From a virus: a stretch of 26,291 bases of DNA. This document shows positions 5,332 to 12,962 of the stretch, piece by piece. The stretch covers positions 1 through 26,291 of the IMG/VR virus record IMGVR_UViG_3300018036_000055; one strand, given 5' to 3'. How positions within the stretch are numbered: position 1 is the first letter of the stretch; every line of letters starts with the position of its first letter. The translations under genes and the position numbers were made by a program. The notes beneath the pieces are model-generated. The model had not been told where the DNA came from. It ran no database searches and saw nothing but the letters and a program-made list of their open reading frames with translations.

Positions 5332-5425
5332 GGGCGTACCTTTCCCCGATCTTTCTGGTGCGTGTAATTATAAGTAATTTTCCATCTTCATCATAGAAAA
5401 AATACTTACTGCCCCTTTTTACCAT
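5297..5425 (-). CDS. Possible small protein bridging two lysis-region genes (42 aa)
   Basis: A 42-codon frame (44 if ATG 5431 is used) spans the 74-base gap between two membrane-protein genes and overlaps both in other frames. It overlaps the upstream gene by 20 bases and the downstream one by 35. The product has SKYFFYDEDGKLLIITRTRK (about 6-25), a beta-hairpin-like motif, and a basic end. The sequence looks protein-like and would fill one of the few gaps on this strand. The ribosome binding site is poor and the double overlap is unusual, so this could be a chance frame. Confidence 0.4.
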   Translation of the reverse strand: MVKRGSKYFFYDEDGKLLIITRTRKIGERYAHEQRNLRSKRK

Positions 5426-5663
5426 AACCATTTAATGCCGAACCTGTCAAAAGTGCGCCAAATGCCAGATGAAACATGCCGCCCCCTTGTAACGTGAACG
5501 GCTGGTGATGCTGCCAAACCTGTTTAAACTTTTCTATGTTAAGATAGGCCAAATCATCAATAAGTGGCCTATTTATTCCTATCCAGCTAGGAACAACCAC
5601 GAAATCAAAGAAGCAAATAAAAGCGTAGACGTAGGCAAGAATAGCTTTCCATTCATCACGCAT
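5406..5663 (-). CDS. Two-helix holin-like membrane protein (85 aa)
   Basis: Starts MRDEWKAILAYVYAFICFFD, with one membrane helix at about 7-27, then a polar loop (about 28-54). A second, glycine-rich helix follows, GGGMFHLAFGALLTGSALNG (about 60-79), and the protein ends GYGKKGQ. The pattern (MRDEW start, then T-L-Q-G-G-G-x-F-H-L-A-F-G-A before helix two) is one I associate with holin-like proteins of marine podo- and siphoviruses. It sits with other membrane genes upstream of the endolysin, which supports pore formation or holin control. It starts four bases after the 54-residue gene's stop. Confidence 0.7.
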   Translation of the reverse strand: MRDEWKAILAYVYAFICFFDFVVVPSWIGINRPLIDDLAYLNIEKFKQVWQHHQPFTLQGGGMFHLAFGALLTGSALNGYGKKGQ

Positions 5664-5667
5664 TCAA

Positions 5668-5832
5668 TCAATTCCGATCAACGGCAAAGCATGTGACCGC
5701 TTGGCTGGCGTTCTTTACCATGACTTCGGCCTTTACCTTGGCGCGATTACAGTGCGCTTCAGTACCGAATGCGCCTAGCTGGTAATATTCAAACTTGCCA
5801 TCGAAGAAACTAAGCCAAACCAATATAAACAT
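5668..5832 (-). CDS. Short secreted-type protein with two cysteines (54 aa)
   Basis: Translated by hand from the interval between two longer genes, which would otherwise be a 168-base gap. The ATG at 5832 overlaps the upstream stop (TGATG), the usual coupling seen on this strand. The product starts with a hydrophobic stretch (MFILVWLSFFDG, 1-12) and then reads KFEYYQLGAFGTEAHC with C28, followed by an alanine/lysine-rich helix and C48 near the end. A hydrophobic start with two cysteines would suit an exported, disulfide-bonded protein. I do not know the function. The open frame, spacing and marine-phage look make it likely real. Confidence 0.7.
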   Translation of the reverse strand: MFILVWLSFFDGKFEYYQLGAFGTEAHCNRAKVKAEVMVKNASQAVTCFAVDRN

Positions 5833-6308
5833 CACCAATCACCGCGCCCACGACCGATGGCCCAGATAATAAAACCTAGCACCCCGCCACCAACCGCAAA
5901 CAAAGTTAAACCAATAACCCAATTCACTAGGTTATCGATAAATTCTTGTTTTTTGTATGCTTCTTCTTTTCTACGTCTGCGCTGTTCTGCTTCTATGCGT
6001 AGTATTTCATCCCAAGCGCTAGGCCCGTACACGAAAGAAATATGATCCTTAATTTCGTTTCGCATTTCGTCCATTTTGCGCCGTTGGTTCCAAATCAACA
6101 AGGCTTCTTCTTCATCAGAACCTTTAAAGGTCTTTTCCCACCAAGGCGGGTTTTTCTGGCGTTCTTCTAGTCTATTGAAGTCGGAAAAGGCTTGGCCCCA
6201 CGTTGCAATCGTGTTGCCCATTTCTTGGATGTCTTTACCCGTGGAAATAGCTGCTTTAAGCGTTTTATACGCCCCTGTCGCTAATGCTACGCAGCTAACG
6301 GGATCCAT
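5832..6308 (-). CDS. Membrane-anchored protein of unknown function, lysis region (158 aa)
   Basis: Residues 1-30 are hydrophobic to amphipathic (MDPVSCVALATGAYKTLKAA), suggesting membrane association. The middle is charged: NPPWWEKTFKG (53-63), a helical acidic/basic stretch, and YGPSAWDEILRIEAEQRRRR (94-113), probably coiled. A single clear membrane helix lies at about 128-151 (WVIGLTLFAVGGGVLGFIIW), followed by a short RGRGDW tail. The layout recurs in marine phages near lysis or tail genes, as I recall, without an assigned function. Options include a spanin-like or holin-regulating role, or a structural protein at the inner membrane. It lies between two other membrane proteins. Confidence 0.65.
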   Translation of the reverse strand: MDPVSCVALATGAYKTLKAAISTGKDIQEMGNTIATWGQAFSDFNRLEERQKNPPWWEKTFKGSDEEEALLIWNQRRKMDEMRNEIKDHISFVYGPSAWDEILRIEAEQRRRRKEEAYKKQEFIDNLVNWVIGLTLFAVGGGVLGFIIWAIGRGRGDW

Positions 6309-6310
6309 CG

Positions 6311-6562
6311 CTACCGCTTTTCGATAAACTCGCGTATATGCTTCAGGTTTTCATCGATACGACCCAACATAATTGCGTGGTCATTTACTCGACTTTCTAG
6401 TGCCTGAATGTCGGTATCATTCCGCATGATGTTTTTGGTGTTTGTGTCGATAGTATTTTGCGCATCAGCTATTAGCCAACCCAAAATAAAGGTTTGGGCC
6501 ACTATCCCAACTAGAAAGCTAATCGGAATTGTCTTGGACAAGTGCCAATTTTCGTTTGCCAT
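6311..6562 (-). CDS. One-helix protein with coiled-coil tail (83 aa), i-spanin-like layout
   Basis: ATG 6562 is preferred over ATG 6586 because GAGG sits eight bases upstream and it gives MANENWHLSKTIPISFLVGI as a start. A membrane helix covers about 11-33 (IPISFLVGIVAQTFILGWL). The rest (35-83) is a heptad-like helix rich in N, D, E, R and I/L (NTIDTNTKNIMRNDTDIQAL and onward to IREFIEKR). A short cytoplasmic start, one anchor and a long helical outer segment match the layout of Rz-type inner-membrane spanins. No outer-membrane lipoprotein partner (lipobox) was found embedded or next to it, so the spanin idea is only a layout match. Confidence 0.6.
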   Translation of the reverse strand: MANENWHLSKTIPISFLVGIVAQTFILGWLIADAQNTIDTNTKNIMRNDTDIQALESRVNDHAIMLGRIDENLKHIREFIEKR

Positions 6563-6572
6563 ATTCTGCGCC

Positions 6573-6899
6573 TCAAGTGATGTCATCGACTATTTGCACC
6601 CTAATATAACCGTTATTTGGAAAAGTCTCAATCGTGCCATCTGTATTTGTAATTTCAAACTCTGCCTCATAAGCGCCAACGGTAGCGGTATCGGCGGCTT
6701 GCCATGCGTATGAAACTTGTCCAGCATCAACATCATAAATGGTTGCGGCTGCGTCTACTACGGCTGTTGTACCGCCTAATTCACGCATGTGAAAACGCAC
6801 TGTCGAACCAGATAATTCTATTAGTGTACCAGCACCATCTTTTAGTGTGGCAAGTATTGCTGGTGATGTATCATTCTGTTTTATGTAAAATGTAGCCAT
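6573..6899 (-). CDS. Ig-like baseplate/tail protein, BppU N-terminal-like (108 aa)
   Basis: The whole protein fits the BppU N-terminal domain: FYIKQNDTSPAI (4-15), LSGSTVRFHMRE (29-40), a GQVSYAW strand (about 60-66), GAYEAEFEITNTDGTIETFP (about 75-94), then GYIRVQIVDDI. This beta-sandwich sits in the upper baseplate of lactococcal phages and occurs as a stand-alone unit in many others. It probably links a fibre or adhesin to the tail tip. The gene begins one base after the stop of the large repeat protein, suggesting the two are made together and may bind each other. Confidence 0.75.
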   Translation of the reverse strand: MATFYIKQNDTSPAILATLKDGAGTLIELSGSTVRFHMRELGGTTAVVDAAATIYDVDAGQVSYAWQAADTATVGAYEAEFEITNTDGTIETFPNNGYIRVQIVDDIT

Positions 6900-6900
6900 A

Positions 6901-8133
6901 TTAACTTGCCTTGTTGTGTGTCACAATTTCCACGATATTAGCAGATATGTCATCAATTTGCACATATCTTAGGAAAGCCGCACCAAATGGAATTGTCGGG
7001 ACTACTGGCGCACCTGTCACAATGTCATCAGGGACTAAATTACGTGTCGTATCCATTACAACCGCTGGAACAATAGGCGCACCAGTTTCACAGTCATCAG
7101 CGCCAAGAATATGTTTTTCGTCTAAATCTGGCGAACCTAAATCTGGCGCACCAGCTTCTAAGGCTGGCGGTTCAAATGTCTGATCTTGGTTGATTGTTGT
7201 ATCACCAACGCTAGGAATACCCGCATTGATATTGTCAGCAACCAACACAGAAATAATTGTTGCGTCAACGCTTTCGACTACAGGATTACCCGTTGCAATA
7301 CTTACAGCCGTAAAGGTTTCTTCTTCTGACATAGAAACCGCTGGTACACTTGGCGCACCCGTCACGATATTTTCCGCAACAAAGGTTTCTTCTTCTGCCA
7401 TGTTTGCATTTGATACGCTTGGCGTTCCTGTCGCAATAGAATTGGGCGAGAAAATATGTATCTGCGCTATTGTGGTACTTGGAACGCTTGGCGAACCTGT
7501 CACAATGCTATCTGCCGCTAGAATATCAACTTGTTCGATAACTGGTGAACCGACAGATGGTGAACCTGTTACGATGCTATCAGCGGTAAATGTTTCATCT
7601 TCTGACATTGCCACAGATGGAACACTTGGCGCACCAGTAACAATGTTGTCTGCCGTTAGCGTTTCATCTTCTGACATGGAAACAGAAGGTACAGATGGTG
7701 AACCAGTAGCTATGGCAGTAGCAGTCAACGCATGTGTTTGGCCTATTGTTGTAGATGCTACACTTGGCGCACCAGTAGCGATTGCCGTAGCTGTTAGGCT
7801 ATGTTCTTGATCTATTTCTGGACTTGCTAGGCTTGGCGAACCAGTAACAAACCCTGTTCCAGTTAACGCATGTTCTTGATTGATCTGTGGGCTGCCTAAT
7901 ACGGGTTCCCCAGCGGCAAAATCAGCAGTTGTGAAGGTTTCACGTTCTGCCATGTTACAGTTGTTAACAACAGGATTGCCCGTTGCAATAGCTGTAGCCG
8001 TTAGAGCGTGTTCCTGATTAATTGCTGGCGAACCTACCGCTGGTGCGCCCGTTGCTATATTGGATGCACCAAGTTCATAAACAACGCCATCATCACCAAG
8101 TGATGCGGCAGATAATGGTGCAAATCCTAGCAT
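6901..8133 (-). CDS. Tandem 23-residue repeat protein, probable tail adhesin or fibre (410 aa)
   Basis: After a 24-residue leader, residues 25-392 are sixteen consecutive units of exactly 23 residues with no insertions or deletions. The core is [AS]-I-[AV]-T-G-[AS]-P-S-V-P/A-S-x-x-[IM]-x-x-x-x-x-[LF]-T-A-[TD]. Two linker types alternate irregularly: INQEHALTA and MSEDETFTA. The last units diverge, and the C-terminal 18 residues are unique. A strict short period with conserved Gly-x-Pro and spaced hydrophobics suggests a beta-solenoid or elongated rod. The place among fibre, chaperone and Ig-like genes suggests a tail spike or host-binding rod. Repeats like this can change copy number by recombination. 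Start ATG 8133 has GAGG upstream. Confidence 0.75.
   Translation of the reverse strand: MLGFAPLSAASLGDDGVVYELGASNIATGAPAVGSPAINQEHALTATAIATGNPVVNNCNMAERETFTTADFAAGEPVLGSPQINQEHALTGTGFVTGSPSLASPEIDQEHSLTATAIATGAPSVASTTIGQTHALTATAIATGSPSVPSVSMSEDETLTADNIVTGAPSVPSVAMSEDETFTADSIVTGSPSVGSPVIEQVDILAADSIVTGSPSVPSTTIAQIHIFSPNSIATGTPSVSNANMAEEETFVAENIVTGAPSVPAVSMSEEETFTAVSIATGNPVVESVDATIISVLVADNINAGIPSVGDTTINQDQTFEPPALEAGAPDLGSPDLDEKHILGADDCETGAPIVPAVVMDTTRNLVPDDIVTGAPVVPTIPFGAAFLRYVQIDDISANIVEIVTHNKAS
6958..8061 (-). repeat. Tandem 69-bp coding repeat, 16 units
   Basis: Sixteen in-frame 69-base units (1104 bases) encode the 23-residue repeats of the adhesin gene. At the DNA level units are diverged but share short blocks around the TGxPSV codons, seen on the + strand as repeats of the type CTTGGCGCACC and GATGGTGAACC. 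Units near the centre are most alike and end units least, as expected from repeat expansion in the middle. Confidence 0.85.
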
Positions 8134-8143
8134 GGTTTACCTC

Positions 8144-8632
8144 TTACGGTTTAGTGGGCCAATCGGCATCTTCTAGGTAGGGCCAGTTGTCGTGCGCAGT
8201 AATGTCACGCAAAGCCTGACGATACGCCGTTTGCTCAGCCGTCATGGTTAGATCAGATGATGCCCACCAATCAGTTTCAGCGATAAGGCGGTCACGTTCT
8301 TTGCGATTATATTCAGCTTGTCGATTGTCTAGCGTAAGTTGATAAGCAGCCTCTTGTTCAGCCTTAGTGCCTAACTCTGGATCATCGCTGAACATGTCAC
8401 GGGCTACATACTTTTCGACCCAGTTGCCATTTGCGTCTTGCTCTACCCCGTCACGAACTGATGTTTGGTATGCTGTTGTCGTAGCCGCTGGACTGCGAAA
8501 AACAGGATCAACATTCAGTGCATCAAATGTAAACTCATTCCACACTTTCGGCAAAGACATGTTTGGGTTTTCTGCTTTTAACTGGGACTTTGTTTTTAGA
8601 TCGCCAGTTGTTCGATCACGATATTCAGCCAT
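8144..8632 (-). CDS. Phage tail fibre assembly chaperone-like protein (162 aa)
   Basis: The C-terminal part (about 108-162) has the signature of Phage_tail_APC-type proteins: RKERDRLIAETDWWASSD (109-126), then YRQALRDI (about 137-144) and a WP-x-K-P end. The N-terminus (MAEYRDRTTGDLKTKSQLKA) and the central stretch are charged and variable. Such proteins lie next to tail fibre genes and assist fibre folding or trimerisation, as known from the family. It sits between the large fibre gene and the repeat protein. The same C-terminal pattern recurs in a second gene at 12582-12962, so the phage carries two related chaperone-like proteins, one at each end of the fibre block. Confidence 0.75.
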   Translation of the reverse strand: MAEYRDRTTGDLKTKSQLKAENPNMSLPKVWNEFTFDALNVDPVFRSPAATTTAYQTSVRDGVEQDANGNWVEKYVARDMFSDDPELGTKAEQEAAYQLTLDNRQAEYNRKERDRLIAETDWWASSDLTMTAEQTAYRQALRDITAHDNWPYLEDADWPTKP

Positions 8633-8658
8633 TTTGATCTTCCTTTCCTGACTTTCCG

Positions 8659-10656
8659 TTATGCGGCTATTGCGTAGAAGATATATGTTGTCCCACTTGC
8701 ATTTATCTGACTGTTACTGCCATCTACTGTAAATCCAGAATTAAGCGGGTCTACATCAACACCTGTCTTAGTTTCTTGCGGGTCAGCACCATTCATTTGA
8801 AGGTAATTATCTTGACCAGAGGTTATTCCTCTATCCGTGTCAAATACATGCCAATTACCACTGCCTGTTGATTTGATCATTACCCATTTAGCACCAGCAC
8901 TAAATCCGCAATCAATGTTTTGATTTGATCCGTTGCCTGTGTAGCTTCCGACCTTGCTGATCCCGCTTAAACTAGCAAACAGAAAAGCAATGCCTTTATG
9001 AGAAGTTGTAAAACCACCCGCACCGTTACTAAGTAGCCTTATTTGCGTAGAGGTAAAATCTCTATGATAACCCTGTTGTGCTGATCCACTGTTGCTACTT
9101 AAAATTAAAGTATGTCGATCATTCTCGCTACTACTATCCCAACCAGTCAAATCTTTATGCGCCACCCACCAATTACCTGAGCCACTGCCACTGTCGCTAA
9201 TGTTTTTGTGCCAAACCATTTCTGGAACCACACCCAAATTATGCTTAATAGTTTGATCACCTGTCCCATCAACTTTCCATGTTTGAACATCGAAAAATTC
9301 AGGCGCACACCTCCACATTGCTGAAACTTGGTTGCTGTCCCGAGTTCCATCGTACCAATCTTCTTGGTAATCAAATGCGGCATTGTTTAAGGTGCTGAAT
9401 GCATTTCTGCCGTTAAATATAATATATTGTTTTTGGATTTTTCTCGCACTTACAATCCAATTTGCAAAGTTTGACTTGTCCTTATAATATGCAAAATCTA
9501 CTGGAAATCCAGAATCAAAGGCTGGATCATTAGAATTATTACCAGTGTCTACCGCAAACACTTCGCTTGCACTTGTAGGCGCAGACATTGGCCCCTTGCG
9601 TATAGCTATGTAGACGTAAACATTGCTGTTAAAATTAGCAAAATCTGACGCATCGTCAAATTCAAAACCATCAGCAACTGGGTAAACAATAATATTACCT
9701 GTGTCAGCCTCTTTCGTATTTGTATTTGGTTCTAATGCCTCTGCATTATCTGTCGTTGTCATTCCCCGCATAACATCCCAAATAGCCCAGTTAGACGTTG
9801 AATTCTTCTTTTTTATTAATACCCACTGCGGTTCAAAACCCAACGTAACCTTTTTTGGTAAAGTAGAATGATTACCAGTGTATTGACCGCACTTGATAAT
9901 GTCTTGATCACCATCAGGGCCAAACTCACCATCACCATTGTTGTGTGCAAAAAAGTAACCAACCCAGTTTGTTGTTTCTGTACTACCCGAAACTAATCTG
10001 TCTTCTGGGGTACTCATGGGGTAGCCGAAAGATATCGTGTGATCTGAATTATCTACTGCCTCAATACTATTGGTGTCGTTTGTTTCACCACTGGTTTGGT
10101 TTAATTTAAGATATTTAGATGTACCAAGTGATCTGTGCCAAACAATCCAGTTGCTGCCTTGACCCGTGCTGCCAGTTTGGTAAAAGAATGCAGCCCCTAG
10201 TTCACTTTCTAAATCGTGTGAAATTACATTTGGGTCATTGTTGTAGGTTGTCGTGAATGTCTGAACATCGAAAAATTTTGGATGCTTTCGGAAAGTCCAT
10301 GAACAATAATCCTCTACGGTACTGTTTATGTTAGTCTCTGTTGTGTTAAAACCAAAACCATTCGTATTGAACGAAAAATTCCAATAACTAATTGATGTGT
10401 CGTCGCCACCACCTTGGCTTGACGATCTGGCAGCATTAGCCCCTCGTTCTGTGTCCAGTAGTTGATGATGCCCTGTGTCTGTTCTTTTCTTTATCCAAAC
10501 CAAACCGCCTTCTGTGCTTAAGTCAATTCCATTGTTAATGGTTTTTGAACTACTGCTTCCCTTGTAAAGGTGTGTGCTAAAAACTTCACTCACATCTAGC
10601 CCAGCACCCCCAGCCGCACCCGCTGCACCACTAGCTAATTTCTTCCAATTTGCCAT
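8659..10656 (-). CDS. Receptor-binding/tail fibre protein with repeated DUF7483-type domains (665 aa)
   Basis: An anchor-like start (MANWKKLASGAAGAAGGAGL) precedes several copies of a domain seen in marine phage fibres. Each copy includes a FFDVQT or KVGSYTG/CGQYTG strand, a hydrophobic strand ending in WV-x-I/W-K, and a YLxLN-like segment. Examples are near 128 (FFDVQTFTTTYNND), 253 (CGQYTG), 450 (FFDVQTWKVDGTGD) and 560 (KVGSYTGNGSNQN), with WIVWHRSLG, WAIWDVMRG, WWVAHKDLTGW and WHVFDTDRG inside. The C-terminus is a small beta domain ending GTTYIFYAIAA. Residue numbers are approximate. The protein very likely binds the host receptor. AGAGG lies upstream of the ATG. The neighbouring 162-residue chaperone supports the fibre call. 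Confidence 0.8.
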   Translation of the reverse strand: MANWKKLASGAAGAAGGAGLDVSEVFSTHLYKGSSSSKTINNGIDLSTEGGLVWIKKRTDTGHHQLLDTERGANAARSSSQGGGDDTSISYWNFSFNTNGFGFNTTETNINSTVEDYCSWTFRKHPKFFDVQTFTTTYNNDPNVISHDLESELGAAFFYQTGSTGQGSNWIVWHRSLGTSKYLKLNQTSGETNDTNSIEAVDNSDHTISFGYPMSTPEDRLVSGSTETTNWVGYFFAHNNGDGEFGPDGDQDIIKCGQYTGNHSTLPKKVTLGFEPQWVLIKKKNSTSNWAIWDVMRGMTTTDNAEALEPNTNTKEADTGNIIVYPVADGFEFDDASDFANFNSNVYVYIAIRKGPMSAPTSASEVFAVDTGNNSNDPAFDSGFPVDFAYYKDKSNFANWIVSARKIQKQYIIFNGRNAFSTLNNAAFDYQEDWYDGTRDSNQVSAMWRCAPEFFDVQTWKVDGTGDQTIKHNLGVVPEMVWHKNISDSGSGSGNWWVAHKDLTGWDSSSENDRHTLILSSNSGSAQQGYHRDFTSTQIRLLSNGAGGFTTSHKGIAFLFASLSGISKVGSYTGNGSNQNIDCGFSAGAKWVMIKSTGSGNWHVFDTDRGITSGQDNYLQMNGADPQETKTGVDVDPLNSGFTVDGSNSQINASGTTYIFYAIAA

Positions 10657-10665
10657 TGCTACCTC

Positions 10666-12138
10666 TTATGCCGCTGCGTCTATCGCAAGCATTCCATACC
10701 ACGTAGTCCCGCCGTCCCTTGTCCAGAACACCAGTAGATCAGTTTCCCCAGAAGCGGGTGCATCAGGCGCAGTCCCGCCAGCCCAATCCACTGAGCTAGG
10801 CCATGTGACTGTGCCACCGTTGCCTGTTAGCTGTAGGACGAAGCCTGTACTCCATCCGCTGTCGGGACTTGTAAATGTAAATGTCGTGTTTCCTGACATG
10901 GTAAGGCTAAAAGCACCACCACTTGTTACATTACAAGTCGGACTTGTCCCAGATAGAGCGTCATAATCTTCACGCAAGCTAGTGTCTGTGGCATATACAC
11001 CATCATAGCTTATACGGAGCCTTTCTGCTATGTTGCCTTCACCAGAGGTGTCAACATTATTGGTTGCAGAAAGAAGTAAATCCGCTGGAGCCAATGTACT
11101 AGCGGTACGATCTACAGAAATCATAGCCATGATGCCAGCTTCGGTTTCGTTCCACCAAGCTATTCTTGCATTCTGAACACCAGTAGTAGACGCAGGTGCA
11201 ATAAACTTTAGATCGTCATCTTCTAATATCTTTGTATGATCGCCAACATGAAAGTCATTATCAACAGTCAAAACACCTGTCGTGGTATCGTTTGCATCAC
11301 TACGCAAGAACTGCGAACTATCTAGGCTATCAAGAAGCTGAGAATTTGCGGCTGTTCCTGATGTGCCTAATTTACCATCCAGCGCAGTCTGCAATCCATC
11401 AACATTACTGATAACGTGATTGTGGCTATCGTCTGCAATTACGATAGCGTTATAAGTACCACTTACATCACCGCCGAATGTCGTGCTAGTTGTTAGCGCA
11501 CTTGATGCCGCTTGCTTCGCGTCTAATGCAGTCTGCAATCCATCTACGTTTGAGATAACGTGGTTATGGCTATCGTCTGCAACGGTAACAGTTAGCGTGG
11601 CATTGCCAAGATTGGTAAACGTAGCTGAACCAGATGCATCGCCAGATAGCGTAAGCGTAGGATCGGCTGTTGCTGTTGTAGTGATCGACACGTTACCCAA
11701 GTTGGTCATTGTGCCAGAACCCGTAACCGCGCCCGTCAGCGTAATTGTCGGATCAGATGTTGCCGTCGTTGCTATAGAAACATCACCAAGATCAGTTAGC
11801 GTTCCTGACCCCGTTACTGCCCCTGTAAGCGTGACTGTTGGGCTTAAATCTTGCGCTGCCAGCGTTAAGAAAACAGATGCGTCACCTGATAGACTTATTG
11901 CCGACCCCGAATTGCTACTTTCTGTAACAGTCCGTGAAAGCGTGGTACCAGATGCAGTATAAGTACCCGTTCCAATTTCCCAGCTAGTACCATCTTCGAT
12001 AGTATAACGTACCGTGTCACCATCAGATATGCCAGCGGCGGCAAAGGTTTGATACCCATCTGCCGCCGAACCTAATGTAATAGTACCAGTGCCAGTTGTC
12101 GCCGTTGTCATCTTGGCGCGGTTTGCAAGTACAGCCAT
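10666..12138 (-). CDS. Tail fibre protein with internal repeats (490 aa)
   Basis: The N-terminus ([20 protein letters not shown] and an Ig-like stretch to about 95) resembles the tail-attachment part of phage fibres. Residues 99-188 are three 30-residue repeats of the [20 protein letters not shown] type, followed by two copies of [20 protein letters not shown] at 187-206 and 235-254, 48 residues apart. Such [11 protein letters not shown]-type repeats are a mark of trimeric phage fibre shafts. The C-terminal half (about 300-490) holds a head region with [14 protein letters not shown] and a compact beta domain rich in aromatics ([21 protein letters not shown]). GGGGG lies six bases upstream of the start. 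It probably forms the shaft and tip of a second fibre, or a partner of the DUF7483 protein. Confidence 0.8.
   Translation of the reverse strand: MAVLANRAKMTTATTGTGTITLGSAADGYQTFAAAGISDGDTVRYTIEDGTSWEIGTGTYTASGTTLSRTVTESSNSGSAISLSGDASVFLTLAAQDLSPTVTLTGAVTGSGTLTDLGDVSIATTATSDPTITLTGAVTGSGTMTNLGNVSITTTATADPTLTLSGDASGSATFTNLGNATLTVTVADDSHNHVISNVDGLQTALDAKQAASSALTTSTTFGGDVSGTYNAIVIADDSHNHVISNVDGLQTALDGKLGTSGTAANSQLLDSLDSSQFLRSDANDTTTGVLTVDNDFHVGDHTKILEDDDLKFIAPASTTGVQNARIAWWNETEAGIMAMISVDRTASTLAPADLLLSATNNVDTSGEGNIAERLRISYDGVYATDTSLREDYDALSGTSPTCNVTSGGAFSLTMSGNTTFTFTSPDSGWSTGFVLQLTGNGGTVTWPSSVDWAGGTAPDAPASGETDLLVFWTRDGGTTWYGMLAIDAAA
11575..11844 (-). repeat. Three 90-bp coding repeats in the tail fibre gene
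   Basis: The 30-residue units starting [24 protein letters not shown] and [12 protein letters not shown] are consecutive in frame. They lie just before two further copies of a 20-residue [16 protein letters not shown]-type block. Exact periodicity points to tandem duplication in the fibre shaft. Confidence 0.7.
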
Positions 12139-12160
12139 AACAGCCCCCTTTCAATTACAA

Positions 12161-12532
12161 TTAAGCTGGATCAGGGATACCGATTGTAAATGAAGCAAGG
12201 GTAAATGTATTGCCTGATGTTACCGATTGTGAAGCTGACAGCGTACCAGTAGCAAGCAAGCGGCTGTTGGATGTGTCCACAATCGCATAGTGTGTTGCTG
12301 TTCCTGTTCCACTTACTGAACCATCATTAATAGCCGCTACGGTAACTTCACGACCACCACCAGATCGATCAGCGGGTGCGCCAATAGATAGTGATGTTGA
12401 ATTACCAAGGGTATATGTTGATGTTGCTTCAGCATATGATGTTGCTTCCTGCGAAGTAACGTCAATGCGGTTTCCTTCTGTGTCCAATACAGTTAGACCG
12501 TTATCAAACACTCGATCATTTAATGTTGCCAT
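12161..12532 (-). CDS. Small tail-fibre-associated protein (123 aa)
   Basis: Reads as a single beta-sandwich domain. It starts MATLNDRVFDNGLTVLDTEG, has a SQEATSYAEATSTYTLG stretch (about 28-44), continues GAPADRSGGGREVTVAAIND (about 52-71), and ends FTLASFTIGIPDPA. The GGGREVTVAAI-x-D-G-S-V-S motif and IPDPA end recur in small phage and prophage proteins encoded next to tail fibres, as I recall, without an assigned function. It lies between the chaperone-like gene and the fibre gene, where a fibre connector or capping protein would fit. GGAG sits eight bases upstream of the start. Confidence 0.7.
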   Translation of the reverse strand: MATLNDRVFDNGLTVLDTEGNRIDVTSQEATSYAEATSTYTLGNSTSLSIGAPADRSGGGREVTVAAINDGSVSGTGTATHYAIVDTSNSRLLATGTLSASQSVTSGNTFTLASFTIGIPDPA

Positions 12533-12581
12533 ATTACGAACTCCGTAGTTTTAAGCATATGCAAGCGCATCTTAACGCATT

Positions 12582-12962
12582 TTAGCTTGGTTTGCTAGGC
12601 CAAGTTGGGTTTCTTGGATCAGATGTATTTGCTGGCAAATTACGCAAGGCGGTTCTGTAAGTTTGCCATTCAATTTTTTTTGCATCCGTTAAAGGTGCAT
12701 CAGCCGATTGCGTCCAATCGCAAAGTGTTAATTCAATGTTTCGCGTGTTTCTTAATTCAACCCACGCTTCGCATAAAGGAATAAGCTTTTCAACGTCTGT
12801 TTTTGCAACCGCAATACCATCGACAATTTTATATTCTTCTGAAGTATAAGCACCTTCGATGTAACTTTCACCATCCTTTAAGTTTACAGCTAAGTCACTT
12901 GCGCTACCAATAAACAAAGACAGTATTTCACCGTTTGCATTATATATCGTGTAAGTGTTCAT
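12582..12962 (-). CDS. Second tail fibre assembly chaperone-like protein (126 aa)
   Basis: The C-terminal half has the same layout as the 162-residue protein at 8144: a charged helix (VELRNTRNIELTLCDWTQSA, about 68-87, with a DW like the DWW of the paralogue), then EWQTYRTALRNLP (about 98-110) and a WP-x-K-P end. The N-terminal half (MNTYTIYNANGEILSLFIGS) is beta-rich and differs. Known relatives fold or guide tail fibres. It begins with ATGA overlap from the end of the tip protein gene and precedes the fibre-associated genes, suggesting it serves the tip or the first fibre. Confidence 0.75.
   Translation of the reverse strand: MNTYTIYNANGEILSLFIGSASDLAVNLKDGESYIEGAYTSEEYKIVDGIAVAKTDVEKLIPLCEAWVELRNTRNIELTLCDWTQSADAPLTDAKKIEWQTYRTALRNLPANTSDPRNPTWPSKPS

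Noticed and set aside
7190-7810. 206-codon open frame on the + strand opposite the repeat protein
   Set aside because: It is the mirror image of the regular 69-base repeat; a strict period removes stops in the opposite frame too. It lacks a ribosome site and all neighbours here are on the minus strand.
11483-11962. 159-codon + strand frame opposite the tail fibre gene
   Set aside because: Shadow of valine/threonine repeats in the fibre gene; no start signal.
12533-12581. Promoter in the 49-base gap upstream of the 123-residue fibre-associated gene
   Set aside because: TTGCAT is present but no -10 box stands at a workable distance before the ribosome site.
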